Assembly: GCF_005402965.1 (NCBI RefSeq)
Contig: NZ_BJCF01000030.1
Span: 1 to 55,750 of the forward strand
Direction of reading: 5' to 3'
Length of the DNA stretch: 55,750 nt
From: Dolichospermum planctonicum
GTDB taxonomy: Bacteria; Cyanobacteriota; Cyanobacteriia; Cyanobacteriales; Nostocaceae
This document shows positions 30,665 through 39,058 of the stretch, one piece after another. Below the pieces are notes generated by a model. It saw only the letters and a program-made list of their open reading frames with translations, was not told the DNA's origin and did no database searches. Each line of letters starts with the position of its first letter. The stretch's first letter is position 1. Both the position numbers and the translations under genes were made by a program.

Positions 30665-31297
30665 TTATTTTGGACTATAGGGCAGAGAAGAATGGTGTAA
30701 GATAATACGCAATTTTCCATCATTACCTCTAATAAACTGCCAGGTTTTATCTACTGTTGTGACTTTACCGGCTTTATCAGTCAGGGAAACATTACCCATA
30801 GTGGTAGCAGTATTACCGACAATAAAAATGCCAGCGTTGCGAATTTCCACTTTTCGCCATCCTTTGAGAGCAAAACCAGTATCTTTAGGGAAAGAGGAAT
30901 CACCACCCACAAAATAAGACAAAGCTCCTTTGTGTGTCGTGCGGAAGGTTTGGTCTCCAGTTGTTAAGGTAGGCTTAAACAACACCAATCCCGACTGATA
31001 AGCATATAATTCATCTATCACCTTGTCCGCCAATGTTCTAGCAGCGGCTATCCCCTTTTGATCATAGGTAGTGCTGATATTAACCAACGCATTACCCCAG
31101 GACTTTTGAGCGTCCAGCACTTCAGCCTCAGTAATGGATATATTAACTACTGATGTCTTAGGAGTTGATGAGACTGGCTTAGTGGTGGTACTCTTAACTT
31201 GACCATGAGCAATTGATGGTGCTGTCACCAACAAGGCTAAGGTAGCAGCAGTTACAGAAAGATTGACTTGTAATTGTTTAATAAGATCGGTTTGCAT
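30665..31297 (-). CDS. Secreted NTF2-like fold protein, copy 2 (210 aa)
   Basis: Close paralogue of 29083-29727, with differences concentrated in the signal peptide and a few surface positions (YDQKGIAAARTLADKVIDEL, MGNVSLTDKAGKVTTVDK). The start was placed at the MQTDLIKQLQ methionine to match copy 1; the frame is open 16 codons further upstream. The duplication includes about 20 bp after the stop codon. Confidence 0.7.
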   Translation of the reverse strand: MQTDLIKQLQVNLSVTAATLALLVTAPSIAHGQVKSTTTKPVSSTPKTSVVNISITEAEVLDAQKSWGNALVNISTTYDQKGIAAARTLADKVIDELYAYQSGLVLFKPTLTTGDQTFRTTHKGALSYFVGGDSSFPKDTGFALKGWRKVEIRNAGIFIVGNTATTMGNVSLTDKAGKVTTVDKTWQFIRGNDGKLRIILHHSSLPYSPK

Positions 31298-31484
31298 ATT
31301 AAGACGAAGTATGAAAAAGCAAATTACGAAAGTTTTCCACAACATCTAACCACATTTTGCCAATCCAGTGCAATAACTACTATAAATAGTTACCATCAGT
31401 AATTACTATTCGAGTTAGGTACAATAAATCATAATTAAACGCAGATAAACGCAGATAAACACAGATGATTTGTTAATTAACCTT

Positions 31485-32063
31485 TTAATCAGGAAAAGCT
31501 AAACCGGTTCTAGGATCTCTGATATATAATCCTAGTGTTAAACTCCGCATGACTTCATCCCAAACCGGTATTAATTGTTCTGCTTGATCTGCCCAATAAT
31601 CAAAGGTAATTAAACATTGAATATTAGAACCCAAACCAACACAAGTCCGAGAAAAAGCTTCCCTGGGTTCGGCTTGAGTATCAATAAATTTAATTTCACA
31701 CCACATAATTTTAGCCGTTTGTCTTTTGACAGTGATCACCTCTCCTCTTGCAATTACATCACGACTATCATCTTCCATGATTTTCTTTAAAGTAGATTTG
31801 AGGGGAAACAGAGTCCAATCATTAGGAGGTAAATGATTGTAAGACATTTCTAAGCAACAATCATCATCAGGTGGTTTTTTATCTGTAAACTTAAATGATT
31901 TTTCCTGGGGTTGAGTTATCCAACCACGAGGGACATTAAACCGCACTGCCCCCCTACCTGCCACAAAAATATTGTATTCTGGAGGAGATTCCCAATGATG
32001 ATCTGGTTTCAGTTCTAGGGTTTCCTTAATCCATTGAAGATTGCTTTTTTTCCGCTTTGTCAT
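31485..32063 (-). CDS. Hypothetical protein, 192 aa
   Basis: Complete frame with start near ATTATGACAAAGCGG on the coding strand. The product is soluble (HHWESPPEYNIFVAGRGAVR, FNVPRGWITQPQEKSFKFTD, CLITFDYWADQAEQLIPVWD). The arrangement (FNVPRGW..., then ITFDYWADQAEQLIPVWDEVMRSL) is reminiscent of DcrB/PsbP-like beta-sheet proteins, but I cannot assign it. Same strand as the Uma2 gene before it. Confidence 0.6.
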   Translation of the reverse strand: MTKRKKSNLQWIKETLELKPDHHWESPPEYNIFVAGRGAVRFNVPRGWITQPQEKSFKFTDKKPPDDDCCLEMSYNHLPPNDWTLFPLKSTLKKIMEDDSRDVIARGEVITVKRQTAKIMWCEIKFIDTQAEPREAFSRTCVGLGSNIQCLITFDYWADQAEQLIPVWDEVMRSLTLGLYIRDPRTGLAFPD

Positions 32064-32124
32064 AATTTTAATAAGGGATTAAATTTTATCTGAAATTAGT
32101 CAGATTTATTTTGGAAATGTGATT

Positions 32125-32703
32125 TTATGTTTCTGTTTCCAACCCCACACTATCATAAAGCATTTCTATGGGAAATTCAAATGCAATACTTGATAAAGTA
32201 ATCATGTCTCCAGTAGTGTAGGGATAATAAAGCCACATTCTTCCTTCTCCTCGACAATAACGTTCAACAGAGATTTTTTCAGAATCAATCAAGATATATT
32301 CTTGTAAAGTGGGTATGGTGAGATAATATCGGAACTTTTCACCTCTATCTTTACCGCTTGTACCGGGAGAAAGAACTTCAACAATTAATTTAGGATTTTG
32401 AATAAATTTACGGGCATTGATGTCTTCACTGTGACAACTGACGATCAGATCAGGATAGAAGTATGGACCTTTAGAGGTAACTTGCACTTTTACATCTGAT
32501 ACATTGATTCGACAACCTCTAGGACGGAGATGAGGACGTAAAGATGTGTAAAGATTGAGAGCAATATCATTATGGGGAATTGTACCACCAGTCATGGCGA
32601 AAACTTCACCGTTGATGTATTCATAGCGAATATCTTGGTTAAGTTCCCATGCAAGATATTCCTCAATGGTCATTTTTGCCGGTTGTTGGGGAATGGCTAT
32701 CAT
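32125..32703 (-). CDS. Uma2-family (DUF820) nuclease-like protein
   Basis: The 192-aa product has the standard Uma2 sequence: MTIEEYLAWELNQDIRYEYI, NGEVFAMTGGTIPHNDIALN, GPYFYPDLIVSC, NPKLIVEVLSPGTSGKDRGE, KFRYYLTIPTLQEYILIDSE. The catalytic-type Asp, Glu-x-x-Ser and Lys are present. It is the fourth Uma2 gene in element 4. Confidence 0.88.
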   Translation of the reverse strand: MIAIPQQPAKMTIEEYLAWELNQDIRYEYINGEVFAMTGGTIPHNDIALNLYTSLRPHLRPRGCRINVSDVKVQVTSKGPYFYPDLIVSCHSEDINARKFIQNPKLIVEVLSPGTSGKDRGEKFRYYLTIPTLQEYILIDSEKISVERYCRGEGRMWLYYPYTTGDMITLSSIAFEFPIEMLYDSVGLETET

Positions 32704-32778
32704 AGCAGGATTTTTCTCAGTTTGTTTTGATTATAGCAACTGATAAGAAAGATGTTTTAAACTTGTCTCTAGCCAACA

Positions 32779-32885
32779 TACAGCAGTTTCCGATATTATG
32801 AAGTACAGATATTAATGATAAAACTCTTGTGGTGCGGGCAAGATGCCCGCACAAGGTGTACCTCACTCAAAGCTACTTGCTATAG
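32779..32885 (+). repeat. 109-bp MITE-like repeat, copy 3
   Basis: It starts TAcagcagtttccgatatta and ends acttgctaTA, with the same gcgggcaagatgcccgc hairpin as copies 1 and 2. Located between the Uma2 and hicB genes. Confidence 0.83.
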
Positions 32886-32982
32886 CTTTTCCCGTTCCAT
32901 ATTTCCTGTCAGTTGTTCAACTACTACTTTTACATTTCTGATTCCTTCAGGTTGGATAAAATTTTTGATTTTTGATGGTTGT

Positions 32983-33246
32983 TCACGAATTAATGATAGA
33001 AATTAGTTTAGAAGGTAAAGGAATTGGTTTTTTACCACTACAATAAACAGTTTCTATCCATAACTCTCTCGCTTCATTAATATTTTCTATTGCCTCCTCT
33101 AAACTTTCGCCCTGACTCATACAACCTGGTAAGTCAGGAATCATTACTGTATATCCTCCGTCCTCTTCTGGATAAATAGACATGAGATATTTTAAAGACA
33201 GATAATATTCTAAAGATTGATGCTCAAGTTGAGAATTAGTTTTCAT
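32983..33246 (-). CDS. hicB: HicB antitoxin (87 aa)
   Basis: The product (LMSIYPEEDGGYTVMIPDLP, GCMSQGESLEEAIENINEAR) is a clear HicB partial RNase H-like antitoxin with the EEDGGY-x-V and DLPGC-x-(S)-G motifs. Its start overlaps the 3' end of the frameshifted hicA gene, the usual hicAB order. The antitoxin frame is intact although the toxin is broken. Confidence 0.88.
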   Translation of the reverse strand: MKTNSQLEHQSLEYYLSLKYLMSIYPEEDGGYTVMIPDLPGCMSQGESLEEAIENINEARELWIETVYCSGKKPIPLPSKLISIINS

Positions 33247-33483
33247 CTTGCCAATTTTCCAAATCTAGTAATCTAATCGTTTCTTCAATATACGTTCGTT
33301 TAACTTTTTTACCCCCTTTTTTGGGAATAATAATCACTTCTCCTTGATCATTTTCAAAAGCGTGATGACTTCCCTTCGCTCTAATTTCCTGATATCCAAA
33401 TGCTTCCAAAACATAACTAATTTCTTCAAATCTGGCTTCAGGAAAGAGAGAAGATATTTAATTAATTTACTTAGTTTACCCAT
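33236..33483 (-). pseudogene. hicA: HicA mRNA-interferase toxin, frameshifted
   Basis: The minus strand starts MGKLSKLIKYLLS, then the frame changes. After a one-base shift near 33440 it reads PEARFEEISYVLEAFGYQEI, RAKGSHHAFENDQGEVIIIP and KKVKRTYIEETIRLLDLENW. The GSHH motif with the catalytic His and the dsRBD-like ending identify HicA. The shift sits at the LLSLP segment, so no full-length toxin can be made. Confidence 0.85.
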
Positions 33484-33685
33484 TGACTAATCATAGCATT
33501 TTTTCGGCTAGGTGGTTGAGATGATTGTTGATTGACCAGTTATACCATACTTTACAAAAATAATATTAGTAGGTTATTGAGGTTGCAAATGGTCAATAGA
33601 AAGGGGGGCTGTGCTGAGAAGTTCAGGGTAGTGACAGTATTCACAGCGACATTGAGCGCGTTGTCTGACCTGCTGATAAAGAGTT

Positions 33686-33934
33686 TTAGGAATGGGCATG
33701 ATCTTGAGCAGCAACAGCAGCGTTAATATAACTGAAGATGTCGTCAAGTTCCCCTATTGCCTCTAGTTCTATTGCTTCCTCTGGGGTGAGGGTATCCAAT
33801 TTGTTTTTATCAAGGAGTTCTTGCATCCGTTCACTTAGCTTATCGGTAAATTTGAATAGCATGAGGTTCTTAATACGCTTGATGCAGATTCCTTCAGGTA
33901 AGAATTGGGAGGGTTTAACGAGTGTAGTTGTCAT
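33686..33934 (-). CDS. Hypothetical 82-aa protein, probable partner of a VapC-type toxin
   Basis: The product ([40 protein letters not shown]) is helical and acidic like an antitoxin. Its ATG lies in the stop codon of a VapC remnant (caATGA), so the two were an operon. The family is not recognised. The complete frame beside a truncated toxin fits the pattern of other loci in the elements. Confidence 0.55.
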   Translation of the reverse strand: MTTTLVKPSQFLPEGICIKRIKNLMLFKFTDKLSERMQELLDKNKLDTLTPEEAIELEAIGELDDIFSYINAAVAAQDHAHS

Positions 33935-34066
33935 TGGTCGATGATCTTTAGTTTTCTTAATTTTATGCCATCAATACGGCTAAATTCCCGTGTATTGTGA
34001 GTAACTAGAGTGAGATCATTTGCTAATGCGATCGCCGCAATTAACAAATCATTTTGTCTTGATTAT
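33932..34066 (-). pseudogene. VapC-type PIN toxin, C-terminal remnant
   Basis: The minus strand reads [33 protein letters not shown] and stop. This is the second half of a VapC PIN domain (D-x-LIAA-x-A and LVT-x-N-x-x-EF). The N-terminal half is missing; homology ends at gattatagcaactga, a phrase also found at about 32732-32747. Confidence 0.8.
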
Positions 34067-34090
34067 AGCAACTGACAAAAATATCCCATC

Positions 34091-34120
34091 AAAAAAAGCG
34101 AGGAAGTCAAACTTCCCCGC
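34091..34120 (-). terminator. Rho-independent terminator of the RTX-protein gene
   Basis: On the minus strand gcggggaagt-ttg-acttcctcgc forms a stable stem-loop followed directly by seven T residues. It lies 65 bp after the stop codon of 34186-36615. Confidence 0.8.
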
Positions 34121-34185
34121 ATGAGTAAAATCAATAAACTAAGTTATTGTTTGTGAAAAATCCGAGTGTAAGTAATAACTCCAGA

Positions 34186-36615
34186 TTAAACAGTAACAAT
34201 GAAATCACTAGCAGCTAAAGTAGGAGTACCAACGATAGATGCAAACTGAGCACCGGTACCAAAACCAGGAGCAGCACCATTTTGGTTATAGTAGAGGCCA
34301 CCGTTACTTGTACCTGTACCTAGGACATAAACAATTTGAGCGCTGCTTGTTGCTGCACTAGCCGCACTTGTAGCAACGGCAAAGTTTGAAGCCACACTAA
34401 ATCCGGCACCAGCAACACTGCTTACAGCCGCAAATACTGCCTTGCTCAAAGCGATCTTGTCACCAGCGCTAAAGTCAGCGATGATGTCTATACCATTACC
34501 AGTTGCAGCGGCACTGAAAGCTGCGGTGCCATTGAATACGAACTGGTCATTACCAGCACCACCAACTAAGCTGTCAGTACCCAAACCACCAACCAGGGTG
34601 TCATCACCGGCACCACCATTAAGGGTGTCATTACCAGCACCACCGGTTAAGGTGTTGTTAAGAGCATTACCAGTGAGACGGTCAGCACCCAAACCACCAA
34701 TGGCGTTTTCAATGGCATCTATCGCAGTTAATGTGATTTGTGTATTAGTCACAACGGTTTGAGCAGTGTTGATACCCAAATTCACAGTGGCACCTAATGA
34801 AGCCGCAGCACCATCAAAGCTAATGGTATCTATACCAGAGGTATCCCTAATGATGTCGTTACCTAGTGTAGCGAGAGTGAAGCGATAAGTATCATTACCA
34901 GCACCACCATCAAGACTGTCATTACCAGCACCACCAATGAGGGTGTCATTACCAGCACCACCAATGAGGATGTCATTACCAGCAGCGCCATCAAGCTGGT
35001 TATTACCACTGTTACCTGTAACGGTGTTATTACCAGCGTTACCTATACCATTAACGGCAGTTCCAGTTAGGGTCAGGTTTGTTTTTGTTGCCCCTAATGT
35101 AGTAGCAGCAGCAGTAGCAGCAGAGATAACGGTATCAGTGATAGTTACTGTGCCAGTTACGAAGGGGATAGTTGCACCAGAAGGGTTAGTTAATGTGACG
35201 GTGAATCTTTCATCCGCTTCAGCAGTTGTATCAGATGTAGTCCTAAAGGTGATAGTCTTGCTGGTCTGCCCTGGAGCAAAGGTGAGTGTGCCGCTGAGTG
35301 TGCTACCAGTATTAGCACTGTAGTCAGTGGTCGCAGCAGTACCAGCAGCGGTAGCGTAGTTAACTGTTACATCACTAGTACTAGCTTCACTCAGAGTCAC
35401 TGTCACCACAGCATTTGATCCCTCTACCGCAGTTACATCACTGATGCTTAGTCTTCTGGGTATGTTAAGAGGAGTGTCTAGTCTCAAGAGAGCGACTTCA
35501 GTTCCATCTACTTGACCGGGGGTTCTGCTGCCGGCAACGAAAGGAAAATCGTTGTCGTTTGTTACCAGAATGGTATTTTTGTCAACGATAGTCAAAGCTT
35601 CAACGTTTTGGAATGGCAATTTAAAGCTGGTTGAACCATCACCATTCAAGTCACTGGGGTCTTGAATGTCTAACAGGTTAGCGACTTCTTGCTTGATCAG
35701 AAAGCCATTGGCGTCTACCTGGGTCAAGTCAATTTTATAAATCCTTTTGAATTCAGCAGCAGCCCCAGTTAAACGGTCTTTTTCAATGACCAAGTATTCA
35801 TTATCATTGATAGCTGTCAAGTCATTGATTGACTGGGAGTTAGAAGTCTTCTCCAGTTTATATTTGTATTGTGTGCCGAAGGTTTTGCTGGTTAAGTCAA
35901 ATTCGTAGATACGGAGAACATCGTTGGTAGCACTGTCACCAGTAACGACACCTTCCAAAGCGGTGATGAGCTTGGTCTTGCTGGTATTGATTGCTGTACT
36001 TTCCAACCCTCTAGAACTTAAGTTAGCAGTGGCATTTCCAGCCAATACAGCAGGGTTTTGGGGAGCGAAGACGTTAGGTACAGCAATGGGAGCTTCTAGC
36101 AATTTACCAGTAGCATCAAAGCGCAATAGGTAAGGACCGAACTCGTCTCCCACCCAGATTGTGCCGTCTTTATCAAAGACGAATGACTCGATATCAAAGT
36201 CACCACCTGTTAGGTTTCTCTCAGCAGTGTTTTCGTTAACCAGAGTGAAGTTAGGAATGTTAATCTTCTTGTCTGGGTCGCGGAATTGAATAAAGTTCAA
36301 AAACTGGACACTACCATCTGCACCAGTTTCCGCTCCTTTTAAGCTTGGGTCAACTTGGTAAAGACGTAACAAAAAGTCGGCACTGTTAGTTTTTTGACCA
36401 TAACCGTTATCTGGTTGAAACCAGTAAGTGCCATTGTTACCAACTTGCATGGAACTGAAACCACCAAGAGGCAGACCAAGAGTAGTGAAAGGTACGGTGA
36501 CACCATTGGTGTTAGTAGTAATCTGACCACCGGATGTAAATGTGTCCCAAAAGGAGCTACTAGAGAAGGTTGCACCAGGAAAGCCAGCGAAACCGGTTAG
36601 TGTTGTTGTAGGCAT
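34186..36615 (-). CDS. Phytase/esterase-like, Calx-beta and RTX repeat protein (809 aa)
   Basis: Three regions are seen. The first (about 1-390) matches the esterase-like activity of phytase family (beta-propeller; FDIESFVFDKDGTIWVGDEF, LRFDATGKLLEAPIAVPNVF, NDNEYLVIEKDRLTG). The second (about 390-500) is a Calx-beta domain (TVTLSEASTSDVTVNYATAA, ADERFTVTLTNPSGA). The third (about 520-690) holds RTX calcium-binding nonapeptides (GGAGNDTLIGGAGNDS, GGAGNDTLNGGAGDDTL), then a C-terminal secretion-type end. RTX proteins usually leave the cell by type I secretion; no transporter is nearby. It is the largest cargo gene of element 4. Confidence 0.85.
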   Translation of the reverse strand: MPTTTLTGFAGFPGATFSSSSFWDTFTSGGQITTNTNGVTVPFTTLGLPLGGFSSMQVGNNGTYWFQPDNGYGQKTNSADFLLRLYQVDPSLKGAETGADGSVQFLNFIQFRDPDKKINIPNFTLVNENTAERNLTGGDFDIESFVFDKDGTIWVGDEFGPYLLRFDATGKLLEAPIAVPNVFAPQNPAVLAGNATANLSSRGLESTAINTSKTKLITALEGVVTGDSATNDVLRIYEFDLTSKTFGTQYKYKLEKTSNSQSINDLTAINDNEYLVIEKDRLTGAAAEFKRIYKIDLTQVDANGFLIKQEVANLLDIQDPSDLNGDGSTSFKLPFQNVEALTIVDKNTILVTNDNDFPFVAGSRTPGQVDGTEVALLRLDTPLNIPRRLSISDVTAVEGSNAVVTVTLSEASTSDVTVNYATAAGTAATTDYSANTGSTLSGTLTFAPGQTSKTITFRTTSDTTAEADERFTVTLTNPSGATIPFVTGTVTITDTVISAATAAATTLGATKTNLTLTGTAVNGIGNAGNNTVTGNSGNNQLDGAAGNDILIGGAGNDTLIGGAGNDSLDGGAGNDTYRFTLATLGNDIIRDTSGIDTISFDGAAASLGATVNLGINTAQTVVTNTQITLTAIDAIENAIGGLGADRLTGNALNNTLTGGAGNDTLNGGAGDDTLVGGLGTDSLVGGAGNDQFVFNGTAAFSAAATGNGIDIIADFSAGDKIALSKAVFAAVSSVAGAGFSVASNFAVATSAASAATSSAQIVYVLGTGTSNGGLYYNQNGAAPGFGTGAQFASIVGTPTLAASDFIVTV

Positions 36616-37289
36616 ATTATATCGAGAATTTTTCTGTTGATTTCGTTTTTACGTGCCAGTTCAGTTTTTTAATTACATTGCCCGTCAGGTCAGAAACCAG
36701 GTTCTTATTCCCACAGGGGGTCTAACCTAAAACTCGAGCAACCATGCTCTGAAAACCTTTCTTGACAAGGAACAAAAGATCTAAAAACTCGTCACCAAGT
36801 CTTTAAAGACTGTGTTGAGCTATTATCTTGAATAATGTCAGGACTAAGTACAGCATGAAACACTCAGTTTTGATTGGACGATGAAGTAACAAAGAACTAA
36901 TCTGAACAGTTAAGATATTGGCACTGGAAGGTTAACAATAAAATAAGCAAAGTACAATAAATGGTTAAATTTATGCGTTGCATCATGCCAATATCAATTA
37001 TGTTTCGCTTCTAATTTTATTATCTATATCAGCAATGTCTATTGATTAAAGAAGTATATGTATTTGTGCTTATTAGCGATTAATTTACGCATCCTAATTC
37101 AAGCTTAAACAATACTTATATATTCTTTCCTAAGTAAGCTGTGACCCAGCTAAATTGTAGAATCCTAGGCTAAATCTTGTAGTGCAGGCATACTTCGGCC
37201 AAGCTCAGTACAAGTCTTGCCCGCTATAATTACACAAAATAATTACACAAATTAAATGCAGTACAGCTTATATCAATTAATAAGCGAAA
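36616..37289. other. Intergenic region without a gene (674 bp)
   Basis: AT-rich region between the start of the RTX gene and the 3' end of the recombinase gene. I see no credible ORF. A short repeat-like piece (tgtagtgcaggca...caagtcttgcccgc) lies at about 37179-37223. Promoter elements for the RTX gene are expected near 36640-36900. Confidence 0.5.
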
Positions 37290-38600
37290 TTAACTATTTT
37301 TATAAACCATTTCCATTCTCAACTTTTCCACCTCAATCTTCAACCGTTCATTTTCCATTTTCAACCCTGTATTTTCATCCTTAATCAACTCAACTTCATT
37401 CCGTTTATTCAAAGCCTGATTTATTGCTAATTTCCGCATATCCAAAGAAAACCAACGTTGATAAGTTTTCGTATGAATCTGCACACTATGACCTAAATTA
37501 TCCGCCGCTGCTTTCATAGGAATGCCCAAAATATGCGCTCGAATTGCCCAACCATGACGTAAATCATAGGGTTTAAAATCCAAACCAATTTTTCTAAACC
37601 ACCAACTCACCCTTTGAATTAAAGCCGTGATTTCTGCATGATTGTTCTGGTCTTTTTTACTGATTGCGATCGCTAACATTTGCAAATATTTAGGATTTCT
37701 TAAATCAAATTCATCAATCCATTCTTTATATAAAGGTAAAGCTTCTCTTTCCCCAGTTTTACAATCTTGATCAACCTTCCAAGTTAAATCTATATTTTCA
37801 TCACTCAACCACCAATGAATATGAGGATTAACAAAAAGCTCACGAGGACGTAACCCAAAAACCGCCAACATTCCATAGATCCAACGCCATAATTGCCAAC
37901 TATCTTTGACATCTTGATTAACTTGCTTACCGCGATGATTGAGATATTCATCAAACTTGTAAAATCCTGTAACTATTTGTTTATCAGTGGGAATATTGCG
38001 AGAATTACTTTCAGGAACTTTAGCATAATTAGTTAAATTAATTTCAATTTTAAAAACTTGACAAAATACAGAAATAGCCCTCACTGCATTATATTTAGCC
38101 CAATCCTTATCTATTTTTTCAATTGCATTAATCAAACTTTGCCCATTAGCCAAATCATCAGTATTTGTATAACGTTTAATTCGGGAAAAATAATAGAAAA
38201 AAGTATGTTCACTTTTAGTAGTGCGTTTATGGCTTTTAAAATATTCATCTTCAAATTTTGCTAATAACTTACCAATAGTTATTAACTCTTTTTTAATGCC
38301 GTCATTTCCTAAATTTCCCAAATATTTATCATTCCAAATAAATGTTTTTCTAGCAATTAACTTACCTAATTCATAAGCCTCCTCCTCCGCAGTTTTCAGT
38401 CCTGATAAATTGGCTGGAATGTTTAAACTGAGATTATATTGTTTTTTGCCTGTGTTGTTGATATCTGCATCACCTGGTTTAATAGGTAAAGTTGCCCGTA
38501 ATTGCAGACATCCATTTGATTCTCGGATTGTTACCCTGGTTTTTGCAGACTTCAAACGCAGATTTACCTGTTTTAATTCCCATAATAGATTTTCTTTCAT
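37290..38600 (-). CDS. xisA: XisA-type tyrosine recombinase of nifD element 4
   Basis: The 436-aa product has catalytic Arg251 in FGLRPRELF, His349 in DLRHGWAIR, His371 in LGHSVQIH and nucleophile Tyr380 in TKTYQRW; a coiled coil ends the protein. It starts 158 bp inside the right core repeat, at the same nifD site as the PCC 7120 element excised by XisA. The start lacks about 34 residues present in the other two enzymes here. The upstream DNA is a generic repeat (gcaaagacgcggaggagcaa) that supplies a Shine-Dalgarno. Catalytic motifs are complete, so it may still work. Confidence 0.92.
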   Translation of the reverse strand: MKENLLWELKQVNLRLKSAKTRVTIRESNGCLQLRATLPIKPGDADINNTGKKQYNLSLNIPANLSGLKTAEEEAYELGKLIARKTFIWNDKYLGNLGNDGIKKELITIGKLLAKFEDEYFKSHKRTTKSEHTFFYYFSRIKRYTNTDDLANGQSLINAIEKIDKDWAKYNAVRAISVFCQVFKIEINLTNYAKVPESNSRNIPTDKQIVTGFYKFDEYLNHRGKQVNQDVKDSWQLWRWIYGMLAVFGLRPRELFVNPHIHWWLSDENIDLTWKVDQDCKTGEREALPLYKEWIDEFDLRNPKYLQMLAIAISKKDQNNHAEITALIQRVSWWFRKIGLDFKPYDLRHGWAIRAHILGIPMKAAADNLGHSVQIHTKTYQRWFSLDMRKLAINQALNKRNEVELIKDENTGLKMENERLKIEVEKLRMEMVYKNS

Positions 38601-38758
38601 CCTTTGCTCCTCCGCGTCTTTGCGCGAAACTTAATTCTTAAACTTTTAGACTATATTGAGACTAAAAATAAATGCGTTAACCGCAAACATAGTTTATCGC
38701 TGACAATGCAGAAATCATCAACTTTTCTAGTTAAAACCTATTAAACCAGCAAAATAAA

Positions 38759-38765
38759 TACTCCG
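38759..38765 (+). repeat. Right core repeat of nifD element 4
   Basis: The sequence tactccg matches 24026-24032. The four bases before it (taaa) differ from the ggat of the left end, so the classical 11-bp repeat is degenerate on this side. Confidence 0.82.
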
Positions 38766-38905
38766 GTCCTTACCACGGTTACGACGGATTTGCCATTTTC
38801 GCTCGTGACATGGACTTGGCGCTCAACAGCCCAACCTGGGGATTAATTGGCGCTCCCTGGAACAAAAAAGCTCAAGCTAAAGTTAAAGCTAAAGCGGCCG
38901 TCTAG
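38766..38905 (+). CDS. nifD: nifD segment 3 of 3 (residues 455-500)
   Basis: It encodes [34 protein letters not shown] and a basic end AKVKAKAAV. No start of its own. It completes the 500-aa NifD after two excisions. A 153-bp spacer separates it from nifK. Confidence 0.97.
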
Positions 38906-39058
38906 GGAACAAAAATCTGGGGTTTTACCCCAGGAGAGTTGGAAATTCAAGATTCAAAATTAAAAATTCTCAGTTTTGAATTTTGCATTCTGAATCTTGA
39001 GTGGTATTTCCGACTCTCCACCAAACGCAAACATCATACACCGCAGGAGATACAGAAA

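Larger units (their letters stand above)
24033..38765. mobile_element. nifD element 4, 14,733-bp excision element (xisA type)
   Basis: DNA between tactccg at 24026-24032 and 38759-38765 interrupts nifD codon 455, at the same site as the classical nifD element. Removal restores [15 protein letters not shown]. The recombinase gene (37290-38600, minus) starts 158 bp from the right repeat. Cargo includes four Uma2-family genes, several toxin-antitoxin loci, a cyclophilin, two paralogous secreted proteins and an RTX protein. All would be absent from the main chromosome of heterocysts after excision. Confidence 0.93.

Noticed and set aside
34442-36133. Plus-strand ORFs of Ala/Pro/Val-rich character opposite the RTX gene
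   Set aside because: They are antisense readings of the Gly-Asn-Asp RTX repeats and the beta-propeller region.
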